From: Mesostigma viride
Taxonomy: Eukaryota > Streptophyta > Mesostigmatophyceae > Mesostigmatales > Mesostigmataceae
NCBI GenBank assembly: GCA_009746045.1
Contig: RPFO01000127.1
Location: 1,366,538 to 1,430,537, forward strand
Length of the DNA: 64,000 nt
Reading direction: 5' to 3'
In this document: piece after piece, positions 11,801 through 26,800 of the stretch
Layout: the number at the start of each line of letters is the position of its first letter
Numbering within the stretch: position 1 is the stretch's first letter
Notes under the pieces: model-generated
Databases searched by the model: none
Told to the model about the DNA's origin: nothing
What the model saw: the letters and a program-made list of their open reading frames with translations, nothing else
Made by a program: the position numbers and the translations under genes

Positions 11801-14800
11801 TGCAGCATGCTCCCTGGGCATCCTTCCTGACACAAGTTTGCTGTTGCGCAATACCTGGATGGCCTGGATTCAAAGCCTGTGTATTAGTTTTGGTATGCTT
11901 CTGGGTTTGTGTGCTGCGACACACTCCCCTCCCCCCTTTCCTTCTCTCCCCCCACGTCTGCCCCCCCCCCAGGAGGAGGTGGAGTTTGCGGAGCGTTTCT
12001 CTGTGCTGTGGAACGAGTTCATCGAGTGCATGCGCGAAGAGGACCTCATCAGCAACAAGTGAGTCGCATGCTGCCAAGTACCATCTGTTACCGCACCATG
12101 TACGTGTGGCTGGAGCTCACATGAGCATGGGCATGAGCATGGGCATGAGCATGGGCATGGGCATGGGCATGAGCGTGGGCATGAGCATGGGCATGAGCAT
12201 GGGCATGAGCATGGGCATGAGCATGGGCATGAGCATGGGCATGAGCATGGGCATGAGCATGGGCATGAGCATGGGCATGAGCATGGGCATGAGCATGGGC
12301 ATGAGCATGGGCATGAGCATGGGCATGAGCATGGGCATGAGCATGGGCATGAGCATGGGCATGAGCATGGGCATGCGCATGGGCATGAGCATGGGCATGC
12401 GCATGGGCATGATCATGGGCATGAGCATGGGCATGAGCATGGGCATGGGCATGGGCCTGGGCATGGGCATGAGCATGGGCATGAGCATGGGCATGAGCAT
12501 GGGCATGAGCATGGGCATGAGCATGGGCATGAGCATGGGCATGAGCATGGGCATGAGCATGGGCATGAGCATGAGCATGGGCATGAGCATGGGCATGATC
12601 ATGGGCATGAGCATGGGCATGAGCATGGGCATGAGCCGCCACAAGCAGGACCCCCAGAAGCCCAAGGTGTACTGGCGGGGCGGGGACCTGATGATCAACC
12701 ACAAGATGTGGACGCCCCCAGCGGGCTAGACTAGAATAGCCCTAGCTTGACTTCATTGGTAGTCACTGTTGCCATGGCAGCCATGCTTAGAATGTTTGCA
12801 TGCCTAGCTGTGCCACCATACGTAGTCACGTGCACCGCTCACGCACGGTACACAACCAGCCACAGCCTTAGCTTAGTCTTTGTACAGCCATGCTACGTCA
12901 TGGCCTCGATCAGATTACTTGCCCACGCTCCTTGCTATGATATGCTCACATGGGTCTTATTGCACCCACAGTTTGCCGGATCGTTAGCATGTCTTTTAGC
13001 TAGCGCGCCCGAATGCAGCTGTGGCATGCCTTTGGCATGAAGGAGACTGGGGATCTCTGCCCTTTCTCCTGTTGTGCACACACAGGGATTAAAAGCACTT
13101 CGGTGCTCCGTGACTCCCCAACGGGAGCACGAGTTTAATTAATTAATTAATTAATGGGCATGAGCATGGGCTTGAGCATGGGCATGAGCATGGGCATGAG
13201 CATGGGCATGAGCATGGGCATGAGCATGGGCATGAGCATGGGCATGGGCATGGGCATGAGCGTGGGCATGAGCATGGGCATGAGCATGGGCATGAGCATG
13301 GGCATGAGCATGGGCATGAGCATGGGCATGAGCATGGGCATGAGCATGGGCATGAGCATGGGCATGAGCATGGGCATGAGCATGGGCATGAGCATGGGCA
13401 TGAGCATGGGCATGAGCATGGGCATGGGCATGGGCATGAGCATGGGCATGAGCATGGGCATGAGCATGGGCATGAGCATGGGCATGAGCATGGGCATGAG
13501 CATGGGCATGAGCATGGGCATGAGCATGGGCATGAGCATGGGCATGAGCATGGGCATGAGCATGGGCATGAGCATGGGCATGAGCATGGGCATGAGCATG
13601 GGCATGAGCATGGGCATGAGCATGGGCATGAGCATGGGCATGCGCATGGGCATGAGCATGGGCATGAGCATGGGCATGCGCATGGGCATGCGCATGGGCA
13701 TGAGCATGGGCATGAGCATGGGCATGAGCATGGGCATGAGCATGGGCATGAGCATGGGCATGAGCATGGGCATGAGCATGGGCATGAGCATGAGCATGAG
13801 CATGGGCATGAGCTTGGGCATGAGCTTGGGCATGAGCATGGGCATGAGCATGGGCATGAGCATGGGCATGGGCATGGGCATGAGCATGGGCATGAGCATG
13901 GGCATGAGCATGGGCATGAGCATGGGCATGAGCATGGGCATGAGCATGGGCATGAGCATGGGCATGAGCATGGGCATGAGCCTAGGCATGAGCCTGGGCA
14001 TGAGCCTGGGCATGAGTGTGGGCATGAGCGTGGGCATGAGCGTGGGCATGAGCATGGGCATGAGCATGGGCATGAACATGGACATGATCATGGGCATGAG
14101 CATGGGCCTGAGCATGGGCCTGGGCATGGGCCTGGGCATGAGCATGGGCCTGGGCATGGGCCTGGGCATGAGCCTGGGCATGGGCATGGGCATGGGCCTG
14201 AGCATGGGCATGAGCATGGGCATGAACATGGACATGATCATGGGCCTGGGCATGGGCCTGGGCATGGGCCTGGGCATGGGCCTGGGCATGGGCCTGGGCA
14301 TGGGCCTGGGCATGGGCCTGGGCATGGGCCTGGGCATGGGCCTGGGCATGGGCCTGGGCATGGGCCTGGGCATGGGCCTGGGCATGGGCCTGGGCATGGG
14401 CCTGGGCATGGGCCTGGGCATGGGCCTGGGCATGGGCCTGGGCATGGGCCTGGGCATGGGCCTGGGCATGGGCCTGGGCATGGGCCTGGGCATGGGCCTG
14501 GGCATGGGCCTGGGCATGGGCCTGGGCATGGGCCTGGGCATGGGCCTGGGCATGGGCCTGGGCATGGGCCTGGGCATGGGCCTGGGCATGGGCATGGGCA
14601 TGGGCCTGGGCATGAGCATGGGCATGAGCATGGGCACGTGCATGCACTCAGGTAGCCATTCATGTCAGGGTTGGGCTTTTTCAAGCGAAGCTATCTATTT
14701 TTTTTATCGTACATGGAGGGCCGTGATTTGTTCACCGCTCGATAAAAACCATGCGGTTTTCTAGTGTACCTCCCTTTTTAGTGTACCTGCCGTCTAGTTA

Positions 14801-17800
14801 CTGGGCCTTTTTAGTGTATCTGAGCGGCCCCACCTTCATGGGGGATGTCTTGTTTCGCAAAGGTGGACGATGGCTCGAAACCCGCCATATCGCGTACATG
14901 TTCACAGAGATTCGTTTTCTCCAACCAGGTTCTGCAACCCCACCGTGTAACTCGCGGTGACTGCACCGCATGCTTCAACACAGCACCTTTGTGCCGTCCC
15001 TTACCCTTGTCCACGTGCTCCTACCCCCCTTTCCCCATCTTCTTACCCCTCCCCTCCGGCTTTTCCGACTTCTTTATCGCCCCCATTTCAACCCATTCGG
15101 CTCTCCTCCTTTTTATTTCCCCCCACACACAGGTATTGCCCCCCGCTTCCCCTTTCTTCCCCCATTTTCCTTCCCTCTGTGCCGTCCGTCTCTAGCCTAA
15201 TATTTACCCCGCCCTGCTGCTCATTGTTATCACTCCATCCCCCCCCTCTGTTTCCCACCCCCCAGGGAGCGCGACATGCTCAAGATGCCGCGCGCGTGTG
15301 AGGAGGTGCCCGTGGTCCAGTGGCCCATCTTCCTGCTGGCCGGCAAGGTGCAGGGCGCGGTGGACATTGCGGTCGGTTGGGGCAGCAGCACGCGCACAGA
15401 GCACATGTGGGGCGCAATGAAGAAGAATGCCTACACGCGCTACGCGGTGCAGGAGGCCTACTACCTGTTCAAGGCCATCCTCGCCGAGCTGGTTGTGGGG
15501 GAGGAGGAGACGAGGTGGGTGGGGAGCAAGATCCGTGGTAAAAGCACAGGTGGGAATCAAGGGAGGGTAGAGACTGGGGAAGGAGCGTAGGTGGGTGGGG
15601 GCAGAGGAGGAGGTAGGGTGGGTGGGTGGGGGAAGGTCCAGGTGAGGGGATTAGAATGCGACAGATTTGTGTGTGTGGGAGGGGGGGGGGGGTAGATGGT
15701 GTGTTGGCCTTTTGAAGTACTTGCAGAGAATCCACTAAAGGCTGGTCTAGCTAGGGTAGCAGTGCAGGACACTAAGGAACTACCTTACCATGAAGGGTAG
15801 GCAATGGACAGCCACCTCGTGGCCAGGGGAAGGGAGGGGGGTTACCTCCTCAGCCCTTTTAATATCGGCACGTGATTGACTCTTGAGGCTGCATGTTCCC
15901 ATTGTATAGCCCTTTTCTGCACGTGCATCATCCGCTGACCCGCTGGGCATTGCCACCCGTCTTCTGCGTGTGTGTTGTCCATTCAACCCCACTCATTCTT
16001 CATTTTTTTTGTGTGGTTTTTTGCTCGTCACCACCTCCTTTGTGCACATTCTTCGGCACGGCTGCCACCTCCCAGCGCGGTGAACCGCGTGTTCAACGAG
16101 ATCGAAAAGGACCTGGAGGAGAACACGTTCGGCCGCAAGTTTGTGCCCAAGGCGCTGCCCATGGTGCTGGAGCGCGTGCTCACGCTGCTGCGCTCGCTGG
16201 TGAGTGGAGGGTGGATAGAGGTGGGGGCGTACTGATGTACCCACCCTGCTTGCCAGTAGCCTCAGCCATCATCATGTGTGCAAGCGCGTGCTCACGCTGC
16301 TGCGCTCGTTGGTGAGTGGACGTTGGGCAACGGGTGGGTGGATGCTGCAGTTAGGCACCCCCCTCGCTTACCAGTGAACCGAGGCACCATAATGTGCTGG
16401 AGTGACGAACGAGTGCGGCTTCGCTGATGTGGTAGGGAGAGCGCCTTGGTTGATGTGGAGGAAGGCTGGGAGGGGGCAGGTAGGGATTGGGGGAGCAGTT
16501 CTTCATGAGGCCATGGATGTGCATGATCCTGTGAGCGCGTGAACCTATCATCGGGGTCGTAGCGTTGGCAGTTGCCAGATGTCTATTGGCGTGTTCAGGT
16601 CGCTGTGAAGTGACAGATGAACAACAACAAGAGCAACACGAACTTCCCATTGCGCCCAAGGTTAGACTGGGTGGTACCTAATCAAATAGCTTGTCACTTT
16701 CACTGTCGCTTTGTCTTCGCTTGGTCTTACTCTTGCTCAGGCTTGAATTTCACCTCACTGCCCTTGTAATGTCAACCTTGCAGGCGCCCTTGCACTTTGG
16801 TCTAATGGCACACAAGCCCATTCACGATCAAGCCGTCTTTCCCAAATCCAATCCTTCATAGACCATCCCTCTCCTTCCCCATGTGTCGCCTTCCAAACCC
16901 CACGCTCAACTCCCCCGGTGATCTCCCATCACTCCTGACCCACCTATTTTTTCCTTCCGAACTTCTCCCTGTCCCCACCCCTTGTCCCCCCCTTGCGCCA
17001 GGTTACCCCCGATATCTCTAGCGCGCGTGGCCAGATCGTGCGCAACCTGCAGGACCTGTACGATTGCGTCCTCTACGACTTCATGGGGCCGACGCTGCGC
17101 TTGTCCATGGCCTCGCGCCACCGCGTCGCCAGCACGGGGGAGCGGTCAGTGGCCGCGCTCACCGCCGCCGCGCTGCAGCACGTGGTGGAGCTGCACGATG
17201 ATGATGATGAGGGGAGCGATGGGCCGGCCATGGCCGCGGGCAACCAAGCACTCCTGTTTGCGCCGCTCACGGGCAAGCCGGTCGTGGTGTTCCCGGTGAA
17301 GGAGAAGCGGCCTGCGTTTCTGGCCAAGGTGGGCAGATTCTGCGAGTGTGTGGAAAAATTACGGTCCGCATGGAGTATTTTGTACTTTCATACTGCTATG
17401 AACGTATATGTACATATTTGGAGGTTGAAGTTTTTGCTGCAAGAAAGGGCATCCACGTAGGAATGGGCTCCAATAAGGGCTACATGCGTTGCCGTGGCTA
17501 CACATGTTCAGGTTTCTTGTTGTTCTAATAATGGGATGGGGTGGCCCTGTGTGGGAGGGGAGAGTTACGGTTGAAAACTCTGCTGTCTCAGGGAGAACAG
17601 GGATGTGAATGGCTATTTGTACTACCTGTTACTGGAGCTCCTCCCCGGTGTGCAGGCTACCATGTCATGTAACCCCGTCCGCATCCCCCCCCTGCTCCTC
17701 TATCCCACTTTCCTATCCGCTACCCCTCTAGCCCACTTCCCTATCTGCTGCTCCTCTATCCCACATTCCTATCCGCTACCCCTCTAGCCCGCTTCCCTAT

Positions 17801-20800
17801 CTGCTGCTCCTCTATCCCACTTTCCTATCCGCTACCCCTCTAGCCCACTTCCCTATCTGCTGCTCCTCTATCCCACATTCCTATCCGCTACCCCTCTAGC
17901 CCGCTTCCCTATCTGCTGCTCCTCTATCCCACATTCCTATCCGCTACCCCTCTAGCCCGCTTCCCTATCTGCTGCTCCTCTATCCCACTTTCCTATCCGC
18001 TACCCCTCTAGCCCACTTCCCTATCTGCTGCTCCTCTATCCCACATTCCTATCCGCTACCCCTCTAGCCCGCTTCCCTATCTGCTGCTCCTCTATCCCAC
18101 TTTCCTATCCGCTACCCCTCTAGCCCACTTCCCTATCTGCTGCTCCTCTATCCCACTCATACGCCCTGCCCCTCTGTCCCACTTTCATATCCCCTACCCC
18201 TCTCTCCCACTCATATCCCCTACCCCTCTCTCCCACTCATATCCCCTACCCCTCTCTCCCACTCATATCCCCCACCCCTCTCTCCCACTCATATCCCCTG
18301 CCCCTCTCTCCCACTCACATCCCCTGCCCCTCTCTCCCACTCACATCCCCTACCCCTCTCTCCCACTCACATCCCCTGCCCCTCTCTCCCACTCACATCC
18401 CCTACCCCTCTATCCCACTCATACGCCCTGCCCCTCTGTCCCACTTTCATATCCCCTACCCCTCTCTCCCACTCATATCCCCTACCCCTCTCTCCCACTC
18501 ATATCCCCTACCCCTCTCTCCCACTCATATCCCCTACCCCTCTCTCCCACTCACATCCCCTACCCCTCTCTCCCACTCATATCCCCTACCCCTCTCTCCC
18601 ACTCACATCCCCTACCCCTCTCTCCCACTCATATCCCCTACCCCTCTCTCCCACTCATATCCCCTACCCCTCTCTCCCACTCATATCCCCTACCCCTCTC
18701 TCCCACTCATATCCCCTGCCCCTCTCTCCCACTTTCATATCCCCTACCCCTGTCTGCACATCCTGCATCGATCCTCTTTCTCCCCCTCGTCCCCTCACCT
18801 GAAATAAAAAACTCCCATCCATGCCCTCCACGAATGCACCCTTTGTTTTTGTAGAAATTTAATTTTGCCCTCCTCGCTGCCCCCTCCTCCCCCCCCTTGG
18901 CAGGCCTCACGCCTGTTCTCGCTGCTCACGCTCAACAGCGTCGCAGACAGTGAGTTGCGGTCCGCCGAGGCACGGCGGCGGCTGCTCTTCTTTGGCAACT
19001 CGCTCTTCATGAAGATGCCACCGGCACCGTTCGCGCGGTCCATGCGCAGCTTCAGGTGGGGCACGAAGCAAGGGGTGACATGCTGGAAGTATGGAATCTG
19101 GACATGGCTCGATCTAGGGAACTGTGGAAGCATTGAGGGAGATGAAAACTGGCTCTGGGAAGCCTAGTGTAGGCTTCTCTGGGGGAAAGCCGCTCACCTC
19201 TTACCTCTTACATGTTTAGTGAGGCCATGCCATCTGTGTTTTTATCATCTGTGATAGAGGATGAGGAGAGCTCTACGCTAGGCAACCAGGCCAGCTACTG
19301 ACAGGATCGGGCACTTTCCAAGCCACTTGCACCCGTACAAATTTGCAGTCAATATGCGCTAAGCATACCTGACTGTGCCCACGTAGTAGAAGCTCATAAC
19401 AAACACACACCAACACGTGATGTTCAATAGACAAATGGACAATTCTTGCTTCCCATCGATGGACTGCAGGAGCAGCTGCTTCATCATCGCGCCCTTCTCT
19501 TGCCGTCTCTGCTCTGTAACGGCGAACACTCAAGACCTGCCTTTTCTCTCGTTTGCCACGTCACATCCTCCCCCCCGATCACGGCAACCCCAGCACGCTG
19601 GTGTGCTGCAACCAGGGTGACGTCGTCATCTACAGCCACGGCGACCTCGTGCGCAAGAACGCGGCCGGCATGTCCCTGCTCGACTACCTCAGGGTGATCT
19701 ACAAAGGTTGGAAAACGTTTGTTCTCCCAACAAAAACTTTTTTTCAGACGTTTCTCAGACTCTTGTTTGGCTCGCCGCTGCATGAGAAGCTTAGTAGAGA
19801 TCTTCCTCCGTTGGTTCATGTTTGGTCCCGAGTCTAGGGAGTGCTTAGGGGCCGTGCATGTGGTACAGCGAGCAGCATGGATCCCATCTATATGACGTAT
19901 CCATTCAGTTGCTGTCCGTCTGAAGGGCGCTGCACCAGTCAAAGGGGGAAACATCGGGCGGACTTGGACGTTACTGGGTCACGGGGCCGGTCGTGGTTGG
20001 ATGCACTCGGCCATGGTACCATGCGGCCACCACCAGTCTAGGCATGCTATCATGCTGGCATGGCCACCAGCTTGCTTTGTGGAAGCGGGATCGATGCTGC
20101 CTCTGTGCCCACGGCATCTGCGCTGGTTCTCACTTGTATCCCGTGTAGATCTGCTGTGCTTGGCGAGGGCCACCCCTCAGTACCCTACGTTTGTTTGCGT
20201 GCGGCATGCAGCAGTTTGACCATGCCTTTCTAGGCTTACACAAGGGCAACCCGTCGTGGAAGAGGTCGAATTCCATGGCTCTCGTCGTCCTCTTGTGCAA
20301 AGGCATAACTTGAACGCGTTTGTGGTGGCTCACTTTTACCCATCCGTGGCCACGTGGTCCCTCCCCGCTTGCGCTCAGACCAATTCGAGAACTTTCTGGA
20401 GCGCCACAGCATCACACCCAGTGAGGCGTGGAAGCATAACGACGCCATGGAGCTGCGGCTGTGGGCGTCCTACCGCGGCCAGACGGCCGCGCGCAGCGTC
20501 CGCGGCGCAATGTACCACCAGCGTGCAGTCCAGCTGGCCGCTTTTGTGGACAGTGCGCCCATCGATAGTGAGTCCCGCTGTACAATTTTGTTGTACTTGT
20601 TTGAAAAGTGCAATCATAGTAAACAGCCTCCTCCACGCATGCACCTTCCCTTTCGGCGAGGTAGCTTTAGCGTGCGTGCTACTGATCTCTATACTTTGTT
20701 TTCTGGGATCCTGATGGTGCATGTGGTCTTGCAGAATTGACCTAAAACTAGGACGTGAACTGGACTTAGGAAACTTGAGTAGAAACTATCCCTTGTGTGG

Positions 20801-23800
20801 TACCGGCGGTGATGAGCTCCCATATGCATGTCATGTTTGCATTGGGCATCGTCTGGAACGGGTGCGAGGGGAGGAGGCTACTGTGAGGTTCCCTAAACTT
20901 GATGCCGACCCGTGGGTGTTGGTGTACCATCTGCTGCGATGTTTGGGCTGCATCTGCAAACGGGTGAAGGGGCAGCCAGAGGGCTCCTGGAAAGGAATCT
21001 AGAATGCAACGGGCGCTGATGTCAATGCTGGACGATAATGAGCCTGTATTCATGTTACGTGCACAGAGGTGCAGAAGGAATTCCCTTGAGAGCAGCATGC
21101 CTAGCTGTGAATTTGGCACCTGCCGACCTACCCAGATGTGCAATCTGTTTTCCACCAGGGTACACATGCACAGCATCTTGTGCTGTGAGGTGACTTAAGT
21201 ACCTTTGTTGGCACCATCCATGCCATTTGTTTGACCGTTTGGATTTCCATTCCCTGGCCAGTCCTGCGCACAGGTTTCGCGCGCCGCCCGAACATGGGCA
21301 GCGAGCTGCAGGACGTGGCCGCCTACAGCCTCAACCTGTCGCTTGTCAAGTTCACGTGCGTGCTGAGCTGCCCCGGCTACGGCAAGATGAAGCAGTCGAC
21401 CGACGCGCGCGCGATGGACCTGCTCGAGCTGCTCAAGCGGTGAGGTGGCTAGTAAGATGCTCCTATGTTGGAGTAGGGCAAGGTGCTATGGTAGAAGAAT
21501 GGGTTGGACCTGCTCGAGCTGCTCCAGCGGTGAGGTGCCCCCTAGGAGGCTCTGGTACCTGTGGCGCACCCCGGTGGTACGGCCCAAATAAACATGCGGG
21601 ATTAGCGCGGAACTGTTGGGCTTGGGATTGATTGGATTCACTTGGCATCAAAATGTCGGATCGCTTCTTAGGCCATGCACAACGCTTGTAATGAACTTAA
21701 CGGCAGATCCTCTGCAGTCTACAGTCTGTGTATGTGTGTGTTCTTGTGTGTGTTGTGCCCATGGTGTGCACCTGTGGCGAGGGCATGAACCATCGGCTCC
21801 TGTCTACTTTGTACTGGTACCTCGTAATGTACCCTTAGCTTTTTTTTATTGCCTGAGTGTGCACACGGACTGACTTTTGACACTGAGGTGCACGCCCTGG
21901 TGCCGGAGATGATCCGTCTGGAGTCATCCTTGGACGAACAGGCACCCCACTGGGCAGAACTGCATATGGTGATACGGCATATCATGTATGGGGTACTGAC
22001 ATTCGTCATTCCATCCCCCACCATGGGGTTTGAGTCGTGGATGCAGGCACGAGGGCCTCTGGCTGGCCAGTTCTCATAGCCAGTGCGGCTGGCCCATCCT
22101 AATGTGGCGTTATTGGGTGATGTTTTTGGTCACCTTATCTCCCACCTCGCTTTTCATCTCCCCACAATGCAGGCACGAGGGCCTCCGGCTGGCCTACGTG
22201 GACGAGTTGGAGCTCGACATGGCCCCCAAGACTGGGTCGCTGGCATCATCCCTCGAGTCTGCCACGGACGTGGAGTCCGGCCACAGCAGCGACGTCCCTC
22301 ACTCGGCGCACGACAGCGTGCTCTGCAAGTGGCACAGCGGGCACGAGGAGGTGGGTACCGGCCACCAAGTGGCCCTCAAGTGGGAGTGGCTCATATGCGC
22401 GAGAGTAGCGCCGTTCCCCGCACGCCCATTTTGTTACAATAAAGTAGGGGTTGGGGCTCCATGCGTGCTGGTTGGTGGTTGGTGGTATGTGCCGGCAGAC
22501 AGCAACGGGGGATACATGGTAAACACAGCAGCGCAAGCAGGGGCGCACGACCTGGCCCGGAATTCGCCACACCGCACGCCATCATATCGCTTCCATCTTG
22601 GCTCGCAGTGGTCTGTCTAGTGGTCGGACGCTCTTGGGTCTTTCAGGACACTGCTCACAATTCCGTTTCTGTCCCCTCCTGGATCTGCTCTCAATATCCG
22701 ATCCCCACCAATAGCTACCAAGCTGTCGTCCCTCAAACTGCCACACGCCTCCCCCAACCTCCTCATCGCCTTCAACCAGTCCCTTTCCCAAGCCCCATTC
22801 TGCAGAAATGCGAACCTGGCTCGCCCTGCGCGTGCGACCCTTGGCAATGCGACCCCCAAGTTTTTCTTGGATTCTTATGTCCCAGTGCCCCTACTGGCCA
22901 CTCCACTCAATCCTCACTGCAGGAGGTGTACCGCATCCGACTACCTGGCCCTGCCGCGCTGGGGGAGGAGCGCCCCGAATATGAGAACGTAGCGGTGGTG
23001 TTCACACGCGGCACCGCGCTGCAGGTGGTGGACGTGCGCCATGTAAGTAAGGGGGGGAGGCAGTACGCGTGCCGCGTACGAAAGGGGGGGAAAGAGGCTG
23101 GAGGTACACCGTTAAGTAAACCCTTATAGGAGGTACACCACGTAAGTGAAAGTCGGGAGCAGGAGGGCCAGCTACGGAGGAAATCCCAGGGGCGCAGGCC
23201 GGGGGCAAGGGCCAAGGATGAAAGGCTAGCGGCATAGGGCAGGGGTGGAGGCCAGGGGTGTGGTTATGATGGAGCAGGTGGCCATGCATGTGCATGTCGT
23301 GCTGGTGTGTAGGAGAGAAAGTGGTTTCTCCTTCGCTTTCTGTTCTGAATGACTCAATCGGTATCTTCTATATATTTTCTTTTGTGAGAAAGGGTTGCAT
23401 TTCAATTATACTGGAGTTGCACCTGCCGTGGAGTTCCTGTGAATGTGGTAGAATTACCATCCTTTGAATTCTCTGGTAGGGTGGCCTCTGCAGGTTTGGT
23501 TAGGGACTATCTATCTTTGCACGAAGGAAGAGCGGCTGACTTGCAAGACGTGAGGGAGGCTCTTACGAAGGGAAGGAGTTCGACCCCTCGCCACGGGGGC
23601 CACCAGCGCGGAGCCTAGGCTGATGAGAAGGCAAGGCATGATGCAGGCTGATGCAAAGCTGTCCACTATGCTGATGCAAAGGCTGAAAGGTCCTGCATGC
23701 ATGTCGCGTGCGACATGAATGCGCTAGCCCATCCCTCAGTTGCATGCTTACGTCGCGGTTGGCCATGCTTGGGCTTGTCGCATACGGCAGGACAACTGCC

Positions 23801-26800
23801 TGGAGGAGGCCTACAAGATGCGCAACCTGCTGGAAGGGTTTGACGAGAAGGCCAAGTGCAACACGAGTTCCGAGCTGCGGCCGCCAGCCATTCAGGGGCT
23901 GGGCCAGTCGATGGTCACCGACCAGGTCACATCCATCTCCGAATTCGCTGCGATCGAGGAGGGCACGCGCGCGTCCATCGAGCAGAGGACGATGGCCTAT
24001 CCGCTGAGGTGCGGTCATTGTAACCATGGACAGTCACTGGTACCATGACCCGTCAATGCAGCCATGACTGGTCACTACAACAATGAGAGGTCCATGTAGC
24101 CCTGACCCACCCACGGTCTTTTTTCCCGTGATGTAAATGTTCCATTTTTCATGTCCTCTTCCTTTCTGCGCCTCGCTAACACTCAGCCCTCATCGTTCAG
24201 CGTTGCCCTAATGCTCCGTTCCCCTCCCCCCCCCTTTTTCCTTCTCTCCCTGATCCTCCCTTGGTGTGTGCTACCAGCCAACCTTTCCTTCTTGGGGTAA
24301 GAGCGTTAGTATGAGTTTTGTATGTTTAGTTGATAAGCGAGTGCAGCATTGCCGTATGCCTTTGACATGGGCTTCTTTGTAGCACATGCAGGCGGAGATA
24401 TTGCTCTTAGGAATGCACACCCCAGGGAATGACGCCCCCCCTCCCCTTTGTATTAAATATGTGCATTGCGATCCTAGAATATCGCGTAGGTCCGTGCGTA
24501 GTACTCCTGCGCACATAGGTCTAGTGGTGAGTCATCTTCTATAGATTCAGCAATATCAGACATATTGGCACCCCTCTCCGGTAAAGAGTTTTTTCGCAGT
24601 TGGGCTGTTTCGAAACGTTAAGTGAGATGCCTTCGGATCAGGAGACTCACACAGCCGCGAAATCATGCCAAAGGTCCTATGCTCGATTCCTTGCTGGTAG
24701 CTTCTGGGCTTTCTTACTTTCTGTGTTCCGCGGAATCTCAGATTTGAGCCGCCAGCGTTTTCACGTTTGTTGCTTTCTGATCTGACGACAATGTGCATTT
24801 GTCAGCTTTGTTCCGTCGCCACCCTTTGCAACAAACGATGAATGTCTGTGCTTTATTGCTGAGCTGCCAATCCATGACATGCTGGACAGATGCCCCTCAA
24901 GGCTTGTCTGCAGGAAATAATGGTATTGGTATGTCTTATTGTTCTATCCCTTATGACCTGAATACCCACTCCTCTGAATATCCCTTATGACCTGAATACC
25001 CACTCCTCTGAATATCCCTTATGACCTGAATACCCACTCCTCTGAATATCCCTTATGACCTGAATACCCACTCCTCTGAATATCCCTTATGACCTGAATA
25101 CCCCTTTTCCTCCCTTATTCCTTTTCTAGACAGCTATGCCATGCATGTGTCACCATGCATGCTGAGCATGGCTGACTCTGTGATTGTTGTTGGGTTTCGG
25201 GCACTGCTCTGCCGCCTGCAGGGTGCGCATGCACTACGGCCGCGCCGACGTCTTTGATCGCCTGTGGATCCTCACGCGCGGGGGTGTCAACAAGCCCTCC
25301 CTCCTGCTGAACCACAGCCCGGGCGTGTTTGCAGGTGCGCGGCTGATGTCGATGGCAGCCTCCTCTTGGTCTCGTGCATGCTGTTGTGCTGTTGTTGGCG
25401 TGGCCACCCTTCGGTAGATCCCTACCTACAACTACTGCCCAAGGGAATCTTGAATCTGTGAGCATCATGCCACCATGGACACTTGCCTGTGAATGTGACA
25501 CATTATGCAGTGCGTGCACTTCCACAACGGAATGATGGCATGACATGGTGTGGTCACAGGAACCTGTCAAAGGTCATCTCAAACCAAGTGTGCTGAAGGG
25601 GCGCTGGAGGAAGACAGATTCAGAAAGCAACAAGCTACTTCCACAAGGCTAAAGTTTCCAATATATAGCCTGTGGACTCTAACTGTTAGACGTTCCTGCG
25701 GCACTTTCCCCCCCCCACACACACACACATTTTCTTGTCATTTCTAGGGAACCCTCGTCTAGCGCTCGCACATGCAACTGGAATGTCTGACATGTGCATG
25801 GGGATTCCAATCGGGGAGTCCTGGGTGCGGTGCTCGCGCTCCATGTTTCCCAAATATTTGTTAGATGTTTGCAACGCAAGGAAGCCAGCTCCTTCTGGGA
25901 TCCTTTCCCTGCACGATGCCGCAGCATGGCTTGCTCAAGCCCCATTGTGGTTGATCTCCCCGGTCTTGATTCCCTGTTTTGCTGAGGGGGGCGGCGTGAG
26001 AGGGCGCCACTAGCGTAACCTGGCTTTCATAAGTACTGGCGTTGATGGTATCCTGTGCGCCATGGTGCCCCAAAGGGGATTATTAACCTGACTGAACAAC
26101 TTTGGGTGACTATAGATGGCTCAGTTTACTTTGGTATGCTTCTTGTACACGCTAGATTTATCTAGGTGAAAGTGGCTAAAACCAGTTCGGAAGTACCGCG
26201 TAATCATGGTTGACTTCTGGCGCGGCGCTAGGGGCCTGCACTGGTAGCCGCCGTGCAGTTGCGTGCAATGCAGCGACTTGACATGAGCTAGCCATGCTGG
26301 TGAGCCTTTGATCAGTTTGCGGTGAATCCATGGCTTGCGGCCTCCGGTTTCGCCACGATTTCAGGTTCGAAATTCGTGGAGATGCAAGTAAAATAAAGCT
26401 GCATTTGCTTACACGAAAGAAAGCGTTCCCAACGATTGGTTCATAGTTCAAACTGATTGATTGTGGCCACATCCTTCCCTTGATCCTGTGGCCACGGTTT
26501 TACTTGATCCTGTGTGGTGTTGTTCATCTGTTCCATTCTGGCTGGCATCCCCCAGGCTTTAACGCGGTGTTGCGTGGTGGCCGCATCACCCACAATGAGT
26601 ATATCCAGGTATGCTGCCATGCGTGTCGTGAATGCTTGCCCCCCCCCCCCCCCCCTCCCCTCCCCCCTCCCACCTCCCCCTCCCCCTCCCACCTCCCACC
26701 TCCCCCTCCCCTCCCCCTCCCCCTCCCCCCTCCCCCTCCCCCCTCCCCCTCCCCCTCCCCCCCCCTCCCCCCTCCCCCTCCCCCTCCCCCTCCCCCTCCC

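Noticed and set aside
12088-14764. Met-Gly-Met-Ser, Ala-His and Cys-Pro repeat ORFs of up to 536 codons
   Set aside because: Translations of the 12-bp satellite on both strands, not genes.
23500-23600. tRNA-like stretch with GAGTTCGACCCC
   Set aside because: The T-arm does not pair well and no cloverleaf can be drawn; at most an old tRNA-derived repeat.
26180-26400. Possible SINE with GGTTCGAAATTC
   Set aside because: Only a B-box-like match; no A box, no second copy and no target duplication seen.
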